In this document: piece by piece, positions 32,803-41,488 of the stretch
Layout: the number at the start of each line of letters is the position of its first letter
Position numbering within the stretch: the first letter of the stretch is position 1
From: JAHCIE01 sp034431435
Lineage (GTDB): Bacteria; Chloroflexota; Anaerolineae; Epilineales; JAHCIE01
NCBI GenBank assembly: GCA_034431435.1
Contig: DAOUDG010000059.1
Location: 86,670-150,669, forward strand
DNA: 64,000 nt
Reading direction: 5' to 3'
The notes under the pieces: generated by a model
What the model saw: the letters and a program-made list of their open reading frames with translations, nothing else
What the model was told of the DNA's origin: nothing
The model's database searches: none
Program-made: the position numbers and the translations under genes

Positions 32803-33789
32803 ATGAGCACCACGGAACTGGGCGAAGGGGGCCTGGCCCGCCCGACGATCCAGGCCCCGGCGCACGACATCAAAGTCCGTAGCCTGTGGGGTGACGCCTG
32901 GCGACGGTTGATTCGCAACCGCCTATCGATGCTTGGCCTCGTCGTCACGATCATCTTCTTCCTGGTCGCCATTTTTGGGCCGATGCTGGCGCCCTACCCG
33001 TACCAGGAGCAGAACCTGCGCCGCACCAACGAGATGCCGAGCGCGGACCACCTGCTGGGCACGGACCACCTGGGGCGCGATTTCTTCAGCCGCATCCTGT
33101 GGGGGGCGCGCACGGCCCTGGCTGTCGCCGTCACCGTCACCACGTTGTCGCTGTTCCTGGGCGTAACGCTGGGCGGCATCGCCGCCTATCAGGGCGGGGG
33201 TGTGGACTGGACCATTGGGCGGCTCATCGATGTCACCTTATCCATCCCAACCATCATGCTGCTGATTCTGGTAGACGCGACGCTCCAGAAACCCTTCTCG
33301 CGCGCGTTCCAGGCCGTGTACGTCATCACCGGCATCGAGTTTTTCAAGGGTGCGATCATCCTGAACTACCTGATTACCATGGCGGCCATCGCCGTGGTGA
33401 CCTGGCCCATCTATGCCCGACTGATTCGCGGCCAGATCCTCTCCCTGCGCGAGCGGGAGTACGTCGAGGCGGCGCGCTCGGTGGGCGCTTCCAGTTCGCG
33501 CATCCTGGCGCGCCACGTTGTCCCCAACGGCCTGGGCCCGGTCATCGTCGCGGCTACCTTCGGCTTCTCGGCGGCCATGATTCTGGAAGCGTCCCTCAGC
33601 TACCTGGGGCTGGGCATTCAGCCACCCGCCGCCAGTTGGGGGGCGATGATCAACGAGAATCTGCATCAATGGCGCGTGCGGCCGTATCTGGTGCTCATGC
33701 CCGCGACCGTGCTGGCGATTGCCGCCCTTGCCATCAACTTCCTGGGCGATGGCCTCAACGACGCGCTCAACCCGCGCTCGCGCCAGTAG
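32803..33789 (+). CDS. ABC transporter permease, DppC type
   Basis: A 328-residue permease with a long cytoplasmic N-terminus (about 40 residues), then RLIRNRLSMLGLVVTIIFFL as first membrane segment. HLLGTDHLGRDFFSRILWGARTAL and YVEAARSVGASSSRILARHV (EAA loop) are the DppC/OppC signatures. No ATP-binding subunit gene follows; a DapA-family gene comes next, so ATPases must be encoded elsewhere. Confidence 0.92.
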   Translation: MSTTELGEGGLARPTIQAPAHDIKVRSLWGDAWRRLIRNRLSMLGLVVTIIFFLVAIFGPMLAPYPYQEQNLRRTNEMPSADHLLGTDHLGRDFFSRILWGARTALAVAVTVTTLSLFLGVTLGGIAAYQGGGVDWTIGRLIDVTLSIPTIMLLILVDATLQKPFSRAFQAVYVITGIEFFKGAIILNYLITMAAIAVVTWPIYARLIRGQILSLREREYVEAARSVGASSSRILARHVVPNGLGPVIVAATFGFSAAMILEASLSYLGLGIQPPAASWGAMINENLHQWRVRPYLVLMPATVLAIAALAINFLGDGLNDALNPRSRQ

Positions 33790-33801
33790 CGGGAGGACTA
33801 C

Positions 33802-34707
33802 GTGCCTCGTTATCCCCAAGCGATTCTAGTCTCGTGCGAGATTCCCTGGGATGAGCAGGAGCGGCTGCTGGAGGACGTCTTCCGCCGCGCGGTGCGCTGG
33901 ACACTGGCGGCGGGCTTCCATCACCTGTACGTGTTTGGCACGGCGGGCGAGGGCTATGCCGTCGACACGCCGCGCTTCCAGGACATCGTGCGGGTGTTCT
34001 GGGAGGAGACGCGCGGGCCGGACGTACATCCGATGGTGGGGGTCATCGCCCTATCCACGGCACAGTTCATCGAGCGACTCGGCTTTGCCCACGACGTGGG
34101 CTTTCGTGCTTTCCAGATCTGCCTGCCCAGTTGGGGCGCGCTCAACGACACCGAGGTCGATACCTTCTTCCAGGACGTGTGTGGCGCGTTCCCCGACTCG
34201 CGTTTCCTGCACTACAACCTGGGCCGCGCCAAGCGCCTGCTGACGGGGCGCGACTACCGCCGCGTGGCCGATCGCGTGCCCAATCTGGCCGCCACCAAGA
34301 ACACCCTCACTTCAGCCGCCGACCTGCTGCGCCACGCCCCCGACTTGCAGCACTTCCTGGGCGAGCGCAACTTCGCCGAAGGTTGCCTGTACGGCGAATG
34401 CTCGCTTCTGGCGTCGCTGGGGCCGATGATTCCCCATCGGACCAAGGCGTATTTCGCGGCGGGTGTTCGGGGCGACGTGGACCGACTGTTCCGCCTGCAC
34501 CACGACCTGCTCCGCTTCCACCAGGACATCATCGAGCCGCTGGTCGCCGAGAGCCGCATCGACGGCGCGTACGACAAGGCGCTGGTAAAGATGGGTGGCT
34601 TCGACGAGATGCCGCTACGCCTGCTGTCCCCCTACCAGGGCCTCAGCGAGGCCCACTACGAGGCCGTCTACCGCCTGTTCCGCGACCTGTACCCCGATTG
34701 GAGCTGA
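33802..34707 (+). CDS. DapA-family lyase (second copy)
   Basis: A 301-residue TIM barrel distantly related to the lyase at 26418-27326. FGTAGEG (45-51) corresponds to the GSTGEG carboxylate loop, Tyr138 in LHYNLG to the proton relay and Lys166 in AATKNT to the Schiff-base Lys. The loops differ strongly, suggesting a different keto-acid substrate. The start is GTG after GGGAGGAC. It is co-transcribed with the transporter permeases. Confidence 0.82.
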   Translation: MPRYPQAILVSCEIPWDEQERLLEDVFRRAVRWTLAAGFHHLYVFGTAGEGYAVDTPRFQDIVRVFWEETRGPDVHPMVGVIALSTAQFIERLGFAHDVGFRAFQICLPSWGALNDTEVDTFFQDVCGAFPDSRFLHYNLGRAKRLLTGRDYRRVADRVPNLAATKNTLTSAADLLRHAPDLQHFLGERNFAEGCLYGECSLLASLGPMIPHRTKAYFAAGVRGDVDRLFRLHHDLLRFHQDIIEPLVAESRIDGAYDKALVKMGGFDEMPLRLLSPYQGLSEAHYEAVYRLFRDLYPDWS

Positions 34708-34712
34708 CCGCC

Positions 34713-35534
34713 TTGACAACCTATGATGAGATCACTGCCGAAGAGCGCAACGTCTTCGACCTGTTCAGCCTGAAAGGGCGCGTTGCCATCGTCACCGGCG
34801 CGGCGGGCTGGCTCGGTGCGCCCATGAGTCGCGCCCTGGCCGAGGCGGGCGCGGCCGTCGTCGTCACCAGTCGCAGCGAGGCGCGGGCCGCCGAACTGGC
34901 CGAGTCGCTGCCGGGTAGCGGCCACCTGGGCCTGGCTCTGGCGCAAGACGACACCGACGGTCTGGACGATTTCGTTGCCGGCGTGGTGCGGCGACTGGGG
35001 CGGGTGGATGCGCTGGTGAACAATGCCTATGGGGGGACGGGGCCAAGCATCGACCAGACGACGGCGGCCGACTTCGACCGCAGCTATCATACCGGCGTCA
35101 CAGCCTACTTCATCCTGGCGCGGGCGGTGGCGAATCACCTGCGCGAGCGCGGCGCGCCCGGCTCAATCATCAACATCGCCAGCATGTACGGCGTCGTCGC
35201 CAGCTATCCGAGCGCGTATGTCGGCTACAATATCAACAGCCCGGCCCACTACCACGCCCTCAAGGGCGGCCTGGTGCATCTGACGCGCCATCTGGCGGCC
35301 TACTGGGCGCCCTACAACATTCGTGTCAACGCCCTCAGCCCTGGACCGTTCCCGCCGCTACGGGTGAATGACGCCAATCCGGGGTTCATTCCACGGCTGG
35401 AAGAGAAAGTGCCGCTGGGCCGCGTGGGGCGGCCCGGCGAGTTGAAGGGGGCGGTGGTGTTCCTCGCCAGCGACGCCAGTAGCTACGTCACCGGCCAGAA
35501 TCTGCTCGTCGATGGCGGGTGGACGATCTGGTAG
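34713..35534 (+). CDS. Short-chain dehydrogenase/reductase (second copy)
   Basis: A 273-residue SDR: VAIVTGAAGWLGAPMSRALA for cofactor binding, VNNAYGG, and catalytic Ser...Y-H-A-L-K (Y-x3-K). The C-terminus VTGQNLLVDGGWTIW is typical. No in-frame ATG or GTG exists before the Rossmann motif; TTG at 34713, five bases after the lyase stop, is the most likely start (MTTYDEITAEER...). Oxidation of a sugar acid or polyol is inferred from the operon. It ends the rightward arm, nine bases from the convergent secreted-protein gene. Confidence 0.83.
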   Translation: MTTYDEITAEERNVFDLFSLKGRVAIVTGAAGWLGAPMSRALAEAGAAVVVTSRSEARAAELAESLPGSGHLGLALAQDDTDGLDDFVAGVVRRLGRVDALVNNAYGGTGPSIDQTTAADFDRSYHTGVTAYFILARAVANHLRERGAPGSIINIASMYGVVASYPSAYVGYNINSPAHYHALKGGLVHLTRHLAAYWAPYNIRVNALSPGPFPPLRVNDANPGFIPRLEEKVPLGRVGRPGELKGAVVFLASDASSYVTGQNLLVDGGWTIW

Positions 35535-35543
35535 AGCTGGCCG

Positions 35544-37628
35544 CTACGGGTTGTTGTAGACGAAGGCGCTGGCGCCGTTCTCGTAGGAGATGTGCAGCTG
35601 GTTGCCGTTGACGCTGTACGTCTGGGCGGCGGCCAGCCGCACCGTATACTCCTGCGCCTGCTGCTGAATCCAGTCCGGCTGGTTGCAGCTGCGGGCGAAG
35701 ATGCTCGGGCGGATGATGGAGATATTGACGCCGTTGGTGCTATACGGCGCATTGTAGTCGAGGCAGGGAGCAGAGCCGCGCACGATGCCATCCGTGCCAA
35801 AGACGGCGGTGATGGGTGGCCCCTGGATAAAGGTCGGGTTCGACTGGGGGCCGAAGTTGATGAGTCGCCAGGTACGCCCGGTCAGGTCTCCGCCGGCCGC
35901 GCCGCCCCCCCATTGCAGGGTCAGGAACGTGTTGCCGACGGGCGCGCCAGATGGGTCGCGCCCGAATACTTCCAGGCGGAAGAAGCCACCTCCTGGGGGC
36001 GGATTGAAATTGAGCGAGGCCTGAAAGAAGGACGGCTGTCTCGGCGAGCCAGTCACCGGGAATGAGCCTTCACCCAGGCTGCGGTTCGACGGGTCGGTGA
36101 AGCGGAAGAACAGAACCCCGCCGTTGGGGAAGGTGCTGGTATCGCCGGTAATGACCACCGGGCTACCAACAAAGGACTCGGCGGGCGGCGAGGTGATGGT
36201 GATGGACAGGTTGTGCGACGACGGCGACACGCGCAGATCGATGCTCGTGGTAGCGAGGATGTTGCCGGCAGCGTCCTGATCCCACAGCTGAAGCCGAATC
36301 GGGCGACCATCGGGCGGGACGGGGAAGGTCAGGCTCACATTGAAGGCTGACCCACCGCCAGGGAGCGGGCTGACGCCGAAGGTCCCCGCCGTCAGTGGCG
36401 CGCCGTTGAGGTCCGTGAATCGGTAGTTGAGGAAGCCCTGGGCGGGCCGACGGCTGGTGACACCGGTGATGACGACGGGGCTGCCCACCACCGTGCCCGG
36501 CGCGGGCGAGCCAATCGTAATGCCCTGCTCGGCCGGCGGCGGGGCGGGCGTAGCTGTGGGCGGGGGGGGGTTGAAGGTCAGCAAGACCTGGGAACTGGCC
36601 CGCGCCGTACCGTTCGCCTCCTGGTCGACGACAAACAGTACCAGGCCGCTGCCGGGCGCGGGCGAAGTGAAGCGGACCGGCGCGTTGAAGACCCACGCCC
36701 CGCCCACCAGACTGACAGGGATGTCGCCGTTGCCCAGCGGCACGCCGGACGTGTCTACGACGCTAAAGCTCAGCACGCCGCGTGCGGGCGCGGCAGTGGC
36801 CTGCCCCAGTACATTGAAGGGATTGGTCACCTGCGAGCCTTCGACAGGCGCGGCAATGGTAATCCGCTGCGCGGGCGTGGGCGGCGCGACATTCAGGCGC
36901 AGGGTGGTGATGGCGGTGTAGGCGAGAGTCTCCGGGTTCTGCTCGAAGACCACGAGCTGGATGGGGCCGCCTTCGGCGGGGGCGGCGAAGGGAATGGCGG
37001 CGATGAACGTGCCCGACCCACCCGCCTGGCCGCTGACAGGGAATGTGCCATTGCCCAGATTGGTGGTCCCCGCTCCCTGTACCTCATACCCCAGTTCACC
37101 CATAGCGGGATAGAGGTTGGTCCGGCCGGTGATGGTCATTGGGCTACCCACGTCCGTGCCAAGCGGAGGGCTGTCGATGACGATGACCTGGGTCGGCTCG
37201 GGGGAAATGGAGCCGGGTTGGTCGCCAGGGTTGGGGGGGCTGGCCCGCACGATGGTGTAGGCGAAGGCGACGATGCCGCCCTGGGTATCGCGGTCGGTGA
37301 TGTCGATGCGAATCGGGCCGCCACCGGCCGGGACGCTGAAAGTCAGGTTGGCGGTGAACTGGCTGCCAGCGCCGGGGATGGGATTGACCCCGAACTCACC
37401 CTGGCCGAGGAGCGCGCCGTTGCTGGCGGTAATCTGGTAGGCCAGGGTATTGTTCAACGGTGGGCCGCTGGTGGCGCCAGTGACGACGACGGGACTGCCC
37501 ACGGTCGTGCCCGGCGCGGGCGAGGTGATGGTGATGGTTTGAGCGCCCTGGGCCAGGGCCACACCGCCCAGCGTCAGCAAGACGAGCAAGGCGGCGAGGC
37601 TGACGGGGAGCCATCGACTGAAGCGCAT
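35544..37628 (-). CDS. Secreted protein with five Gmad2-like Ig domains and a C-terminal META domain
   Basis: A 694-residue exported protein with a clear signal peptide (LPVSLAALLVLLTLGGVALA). Five repeats of about 105 residues follow, each starting with a pattern like TITSPAPGTTVGSPVVVTG and containing G-x-F/I-P/G-V and F-x-x-P-x-G-G-P-I; these resemble the immunoglobulin-like Gmad2 domain of spore-germination and surface proteins. The last 115 residues (LTGRTWRLINFG..., SAPCLDYNAPYS) form a META/HslJ-like domain, as in the gene at 3549-5000. It probably works at the cell surface; the partner is unknown. The gene is convergent with the preceding SDR gene and leaves no room for a terminator. 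Confidence 0.78.
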   Translation of the reverse strand: MRFSRWLPVSLAALLVLLTLGGVALAQGAQTITITSPAPGTTVGSPVVVTGATSGPPLNNTLAYQITASNGALLGQGEFGVNPIPGAGSQFTANLTFSVPAGGGPIRIDITDRDTQGGIVAFAYTIVRASPPNPGDQPGSISPEPTQVIVIDSPPLGTDVGSPMTITGRTNLYPAMGELGYEVQGAGTTNLGNGTFPVSGQAGGSGTFIAAIPFAAPAEGGPIQLVVFEQNPETLAYTAITTLRLNVAPPTPAQRITIAAPVEGSQVTNPFNVLGQATAAPARGVLSFSVVDTSGVPLGNGDIPVSLVGGAWVFNAPVRFTSPAPGSGLVLFVVDQEANGTARASSQVLLTFNPPPPTATPAPPPAEQGITIGSPAPGTVVGSPVVITGVTSRRPAQGFLNYRFTDLNGAPLTAGTFGVSPLPGGGSAFNVSLTFPVPPDGRPIRLQLWDQDAAGNILATTSIDLRVSPSSHNLSITITSPPAESFVGSPVVITGDTSTFPNGGVLFFRFTDPSNRSLGEGSFPVTGSPRQPSFFQASLNFNPPPGGGFFRLEVFGRDPSGAPVGNTFLTLQWGGGAAGGDLTGRTWRLINFGPQSNPTFIQGPPITAVFGTDGIVRGSAPCLDYNAPYSTNGVNISIIRPSIFARSCNQPDWIQQQAQEYTVRLAAAQTYSVNGNQLHISYENGASAFVYNNP

Positions 37629-37683
37629 GGCAGACTACCTCGTGAGGTGCGGAGGCGTGCCATCGCACGCCTCCGCTCGATTG

Positions 37684-39471
37684 TTATACGTTGGGCGCGA
37701 CGGGTGCGATTTCCGGATCCCAGCCGCCTACCTGATTGGTACGTAGTACGAACGCCTGGGCCTGGTACTTGAGCAGGACATCCATGACGCTGCGGTAGGC
37801 GACGGGGGGCAGCATCATGCGGAAACTGCCGAGGCCGGTCAGGAAGTTGCGGACGGCCCCATCGTCGAACCCCTTGCCATAGACTTCGGGGTCGTCCTTC
37901 CAATCCTGTCGTGTCTGCCACAGGAAGCTCATCTTGTCCTTGATGTCGTGCTGGACACCCATCAAGTCCTGGAGGCGGGTGGCCTGGGCCGGGTCCATGG
38001 CGAGGGCGACAATGGGAGCGGGATCCTCCAGGATACGGTCCTCGACCTCGGTGATGGCGTCGAACATGGCCTGGCTGGCGTCCTGGGAGCAGCTATAGGC
38101 GGCGGTGGCGAAGGTCGCGCCGCTGCCATCGCCAACGCGATAGCGCGCGGTGATAGTCTCCAGGTTGTCTCGAATCGTATCCAGGGGATTCCAATCGCCC
38201 AGGTTGGACGTGTAGGTTTCCGTGAGGCCGGGCAACCTCACGATGGTGTCGGCCACCGGGCGCGTGCCCAGCCAGCCAAACTGGCGGTCGCCGAGGTAAT
38301 GGGACCAGTGAATCGCGCCGGCGATAACGCCGTCGACGTTCTGGGCGTACACCTGATGGTAGACAATATCGAAGCGCAACTCGTCGGTCAGCGGTTCGCG
38401 CACGACATCGGCGAAGCCGTAGGCGAAGTGGCCCCAGTAGACGAAAAACTTGGCGGCTGGCTCGGCCTTTTGACCGCCGATGCCGCCGTAGACATGCAGC
38501 AGCAGGCCGCGCTCGCCTTCCTGCCAGGCGGCCAGGGCGGCCGCGTCGCCGGACGACCCGGGCGCGACCAGCGTCTTCTCGATCTGGCCCTTCTTCTTCT
38601 CGCTATCATCCCAGAGTTGCTTGATGATGTAGCGGCGGCCCGCCTTCGGATCACTGATGACGCGGTCGGCGCGCAGGGAGAGTAGGTCGCGGGGGGCCAG
38701 GGCGCGCACCGTGAACTGTCCCGCGCGGTCCTGCGCTCCATAGACGTACCAGCCGCCGGGGTTGACAGGCGACTTCTCGATGTCGTCCATCGTGGAGTTG
38801 CGCACGGTGTTCATGTCGCGCACGATGTCGGGGAAGCGCAGCGTCTCCTGCGGGCCATCGAACTGGCCCGACTCGCGGTTGAAGTGGGTCACGGTGAACA
38901 GGTCGCTGCCGGGCGCGGTGCGGCCCTCGATGCGCACGAGGGCATAGTATGGGGCGGAAATCTGAATGGGGTCGTGGCGGATGTACAGCGCTGCCGGCCG
39001 ATCGAGCGCGCCTGGCTCTAGAGACGGCTCCTCCAGATAGACCAGGATGTCGTCCAGAGGGTGGTTGGCGGCCAGCGATTCCAGGGGGTCAACATCGATC
39101 CAACCGTCGATGCGCGTGGGGACAATCTGCCCGGCGTCGCGACTCTGCCTGGCGTCGGCGCCGAACACGACCGTATAGCGGCTGCGGGCGACGCGGCGCT
39201 GAGTCTCGTCGTCCCTGGCCCAACGCAGATAGATGGTGTGGCCGATAAGGGCGCGATGCGCCTCAGGGGCGTGGTAGACCTCGAAGAGCACCCCCCCAAT
39301 GGTGTCGCGCTGGTCCTCGGCAGGCAGGAGGAGGCGTCCGATCCACGGCGCGACGGGGCGATACAGCCGAGGATTGAGGGTCTGCTCAATGGGGTAGAAC
39401 TCTGGCCGGTTGAACTCGGCCTCGACGTAGGCGTCGTAGTTGCTGGGCTTCGGGCCTTGAGCGTCGGCCAT
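37684..39471 (-). CDS. Uncharacterised 595-residue protein
   Basis: No signal peptide or membrane segment is visible. The protein is rich in aromatic residues and contains conserved-looking blocks such as LLLHVYGGIGGQKAEP, HFAYGFADVVREPLTDELRF, YRVGDGSGATFATAAYSCSQ and a C-terminal LRTNQVGGWDPEIAPVAP. From memory these resemble the soluble N-terminal part of cyanobacterial proteins annotated as Abi/CAAX-family proteases, but the CAAX membrane domain is missing here; this link is unverified. ATG 39471 is preferred to GTG 39483 because AGGTGG is well spaced before it. It has its own promoter candidate and stands divergent to a sensor kinase. Confidence 0.6.
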   Translation of the reverse strand: MADAQGPKPSNYDAYVEAEFNRPEFYPIEQTLNPRLYRPVAPWIGRLLLPAEDQRDTIGGVLFEVYHAPEAHRALIGHTIYLRWARDDETQRRVARSRYTVVFGADARQSRDAGQIVPTRIDGWIDVDPLESLAANHPLDDILVYLEEPSLEPGALDRPAALYIRHDPIQISAPYYALVRIEGRTAPGSDLFTVTHFNRESGQFDGPQETLRFPDIVRDMNTVRNSTMDDIEKSPVNPGGWYVYGAQDRAGQFTVRALAPRDLLSLRADRVISDPKAGRRYIIKQLWDDSEKKKGQIEKTLVAPGSSGDAAALAAWQEGERGLLLHVYGGIGGQKAEPAAKFFVYWGHFAYGFADVVREPLTDELRFDIVYHQVYAQNVDGVIAGAIHWSHYLGDRQFGWLGTRPVADTIVRLPGLTETYTSNLGDWNPLDTIRDNLETITARYRVGDGSGATFATAAYSCSQDASQAMFDAITEVEDRILEDPAPIVALAMDPAQATRLQDLMGVQHDIKDKMSFLWQTRQDWKDDPEVYGKGFDDGAVRNFLTGLGSFRMMLPPVAYRSVMDVLLKYQAQAFVLRTNQVGGWDPEIAPVAPNV

Positions 39472-39522
39472 ATCGGGAGCCACCTGTGGGTGAGGTCAGG
39501 CATCGGGCGAGCGTCCAGGGAC

Positions 39523-39550
39523 AGTATACTCGCAACACGCGAATCGACAA
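39523..39550 (-). promoter_or_regulatory. Promoter for the uncharacterised 595-residue protein
   Basis: On the minus strand TTGTCG (39550-39545) and TATACT (39528-39523) are separated by 16 bases, about 50 bases before the start codon. The divergent kinase gene has only an isolated TAGAAT (39638-39643) as possible -10. Confidence 0.6.
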
Positions 39551-39698
39551 GCGCCGGGAGGCTTGCGCATAGTGGGTTCGTGGTGAGGGTTCAACGCCGC
39601 GTGCCGAACTTGCTACGCCCGTCGCGGCGCGCCCGTGTAGAATGGGGGGCATCTGAGGGTGACTCCTCCGGCTGCGTACCGAGAGGTCAGGCTTCGCC

Positions 39699-40823
39699 GT
39701 GCAACTACGTCAGCGGCTGCTGCAATTGCCACTTCTCTACAAGATTCTCATCGCCAACTCGGCGATCGTGGCGTTGGGCGCTGTCGTCGGTACCATCGGC
39801 ACGGTCTGGCACGTGCATCTCTTTCCCAACGATGCGCACTTCGAGCTGATTCTATTCTTTGTTATGGTCGGCCTCGCGATTAGCTTCGCGGTCAACTACA
39901 TCGTGCTCAAGGTGGCGCTGCGGCCCCTCGACCGTCTCGAGGCAGGGGTGGACGAGATTCGACGCGGCAACACCGGGCTGCGCATCTCCGATGACCCCCT
40001 GACCGACGAGCGCTTCATGCGCCTCACAGCCGCCTTCAACCAGATGCTCGATGCGTTGGAAGAGGACGCGGAGCGCCTGCATCGCCTGTCGGGCGCCATC
40101 CTCGAAGCTCAGGAAGAGGAGCGACGCCGCATCGCCCGCGAACTGCACGACGAGGCCGCGCAGGCGCTGACCTCGCTCCTGGTCCGCATTCGTTTGCTGG
40201 AACGCTCCCCGAATCCCGAGGAGGCGCGCCGCCACGTTCAGGAGCTGCGTCAACTGACGGCGGCCGCCCTGGAGGAGGTGCGGCGGGTGGCGTTGGAGCT
40301 ACGCCCCACCATCCTGGATGACCTGGGCCTGGCCGCCGCCCTGGACTGGCGCGTCGAAGAGTTCAACGCCGCCGGCGGGGCGCGCGCGGCGCTCAGCGTG
40401 GAGGGCGTTGAGGGTCGCCTGCCTGGTCCCGTCGAGCTGGCGCTGTTCCGCGTGGTTCAGGAGGCGCTGACCAACGTGGCGCGGCACGGGCAGGCGACCA
40501 CGGTAAACGTGTGCCTGCGGCGCGAGGCGGGTAGCCTCGTCTTGACGATTCAGGACGATGGTGTAGGCTTCGACCCAACGACCCCCGGCACGGCCGCCCC
40601 GCGCGGGCTGGGCCTGGTGGGCATGCGCGAGCGAATGAGCCTTGTCGGCGGTGAGTTGCATCTCGCCTCGCGGCCTGGGCACGGGACGCGCATCACGGCG
40701 CGAGTCCCGCTGGACCGCCAGCCCATGCACCCCCTCATCGCCGTCGCGTGGCCGCCGGACGGGCAGGACCGCCCCGGCGCCCCCGTCGCCGTAGCCGACG
40801 ACTTGCTGGAAGCGAAGCCATGA
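39699..40823 (+). CDS. Sensor histidine kinase, NarL-type (HisKA_3)
   Basis: A 374-residue membrane kinase. Two hydrophobic segments (about 15-35 and 50-72) flank a short periplasmic loop, then a HAMP linker (LRPLDRLEAGVDEIRRGNTG), the dimerisation/phosphoacceptor motif RRIARELHDEAAQAL with His150, and a HATPase_c domain (QEALTNVARHGQA, DDGVGFD, GLGLVGMRERM). The extracellular part is very small, so it may sense membrane state or a partner. The start is GTG. Its stop overlaps the response regulator (ATGA). Confidence 0.93.
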   Translation: MQLRQRLLQLPLLYKILIANSAIVALGAVVGTIGTVWHVHLFPNDAHFELILFFVMVGLAISFAVNYIVLKVALRPLDRLEAGVDEIRRGNTGLRISDDPLTDERFMRLTAAFNQMLDALEEDAERLHRLSGAILEAQEEERRRIARELHDEAAQALTSLLVRIRLLERSPNPEEARRHVQELRQLTAAALEEVRRVALELRPTILDDLGLAAALDWRVEEFNAAGGARAALSVEGVEGRLPGPVELALFRVVQEALTNVARHGQATTVNVCLRREAGSLVLTIQDDGVGFDPTTPGTAAPRGLGLVGMRERMSLVGGELHLASRPGHGTRITARVPLDRQPMHPLIAVAWPPDGQDRPGAPVAVADDLLEAKP

Positions 40824-41488
40824 ACATGAACAAGATTCGGGTACTGATTGTCGACGATCACCCTGTGGTGAGGGTGGGGTTACGCGCTCTGCTGGAGAGC
40901 GAGCCAGACATGCAGGTCATCGGTGAGGCGGGCGACGGCGCGGAGGCGGTGACCCAGGTCGCGGCGCTATGTCCCGACGTGGTGACGATGGACATCTCTA
41001 TGCCCGGCATGGACGGCCTGGAGGCGACACGCCGCGTCCACGCGGCCTGTGACCGGACGCAGGTTCTCATCCTGACGGTTCACGCCCACGAGCGTTACCT
41101 GTTTCCCGTCCTCAAGGCGGGCGCCGCGGGCTACGTGCTCAAGTCCACCGTCGACACGGAGTTGATCGACGCCATCCGTACCGTTGCCCAGGGTGGGGTG
41201 TTTCTGTATCCGTCGGCGACGCGCATGGTGCTGGAAGACTATCTGGCACACGGCAGTCGGGGTGGTCAGACCGACGACTACGAATACCTCAGCGAGCGCG
41301 AGCGGGAGGTGCTGAAGCTCATTGCCCTCGGTTATACCGCCAGTGAGATTGCCGAGCAGCTCATCCTCAGCCCCAAGAGTGTCGAGACGTATCGCACCCG
41401 CATCATGCAGAAGCTAAACCTCCACAGCCGCTCCGCCCTGGTTCAGTACGCCCTGGCGCGTGGCCTGCTGGCGACGGGCGCACCGTGA
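40820..41488 (+). CDS. Response regulator, NarL/FixJ (LuxR-HTH) family
   Basis: A 222-residue transcription regulator. The receiver domain has VDDH, phosphoacceptor Asp58 in TMDISMPGMDG and Lys in YVLKST. The C-terminal LuxR-type helix-turn-helix (LSEREREVLKLIALGYTASE and ILSPKSVETYRTRIMQKLN) binds DNA. It is translationally coupled to the kinase gene and to the peptidase gene after it, but the regulon is not evident. Confidence 0.94.
   Translation: MNMNKIRVLIVDDHPVVRVGLRALLESEPDMQVIGEAGDGAEAVTQVAALCPDVVTMDISMPGMDGLEATRRVHAACDRTQVLILTVHAHERYLFPVLKAGAAGYVLKSTVDTELIDAIRTVAQGGVFLYPSATRMVLEDYLAHGSRGGQTDDYEYLSEREREVLKLIALGYTASEIAEQLILSPKSVETYRTRIMQKLNLHSRSALVQYALARGLLATGAP

Noticed and set aside
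34131..35534. A 467-residue protein ending in the SDR domain
   Set aside because: The first 194 codons are a shadow of the DapA-family gene in another frame; the SDR starts at TTG 34713.
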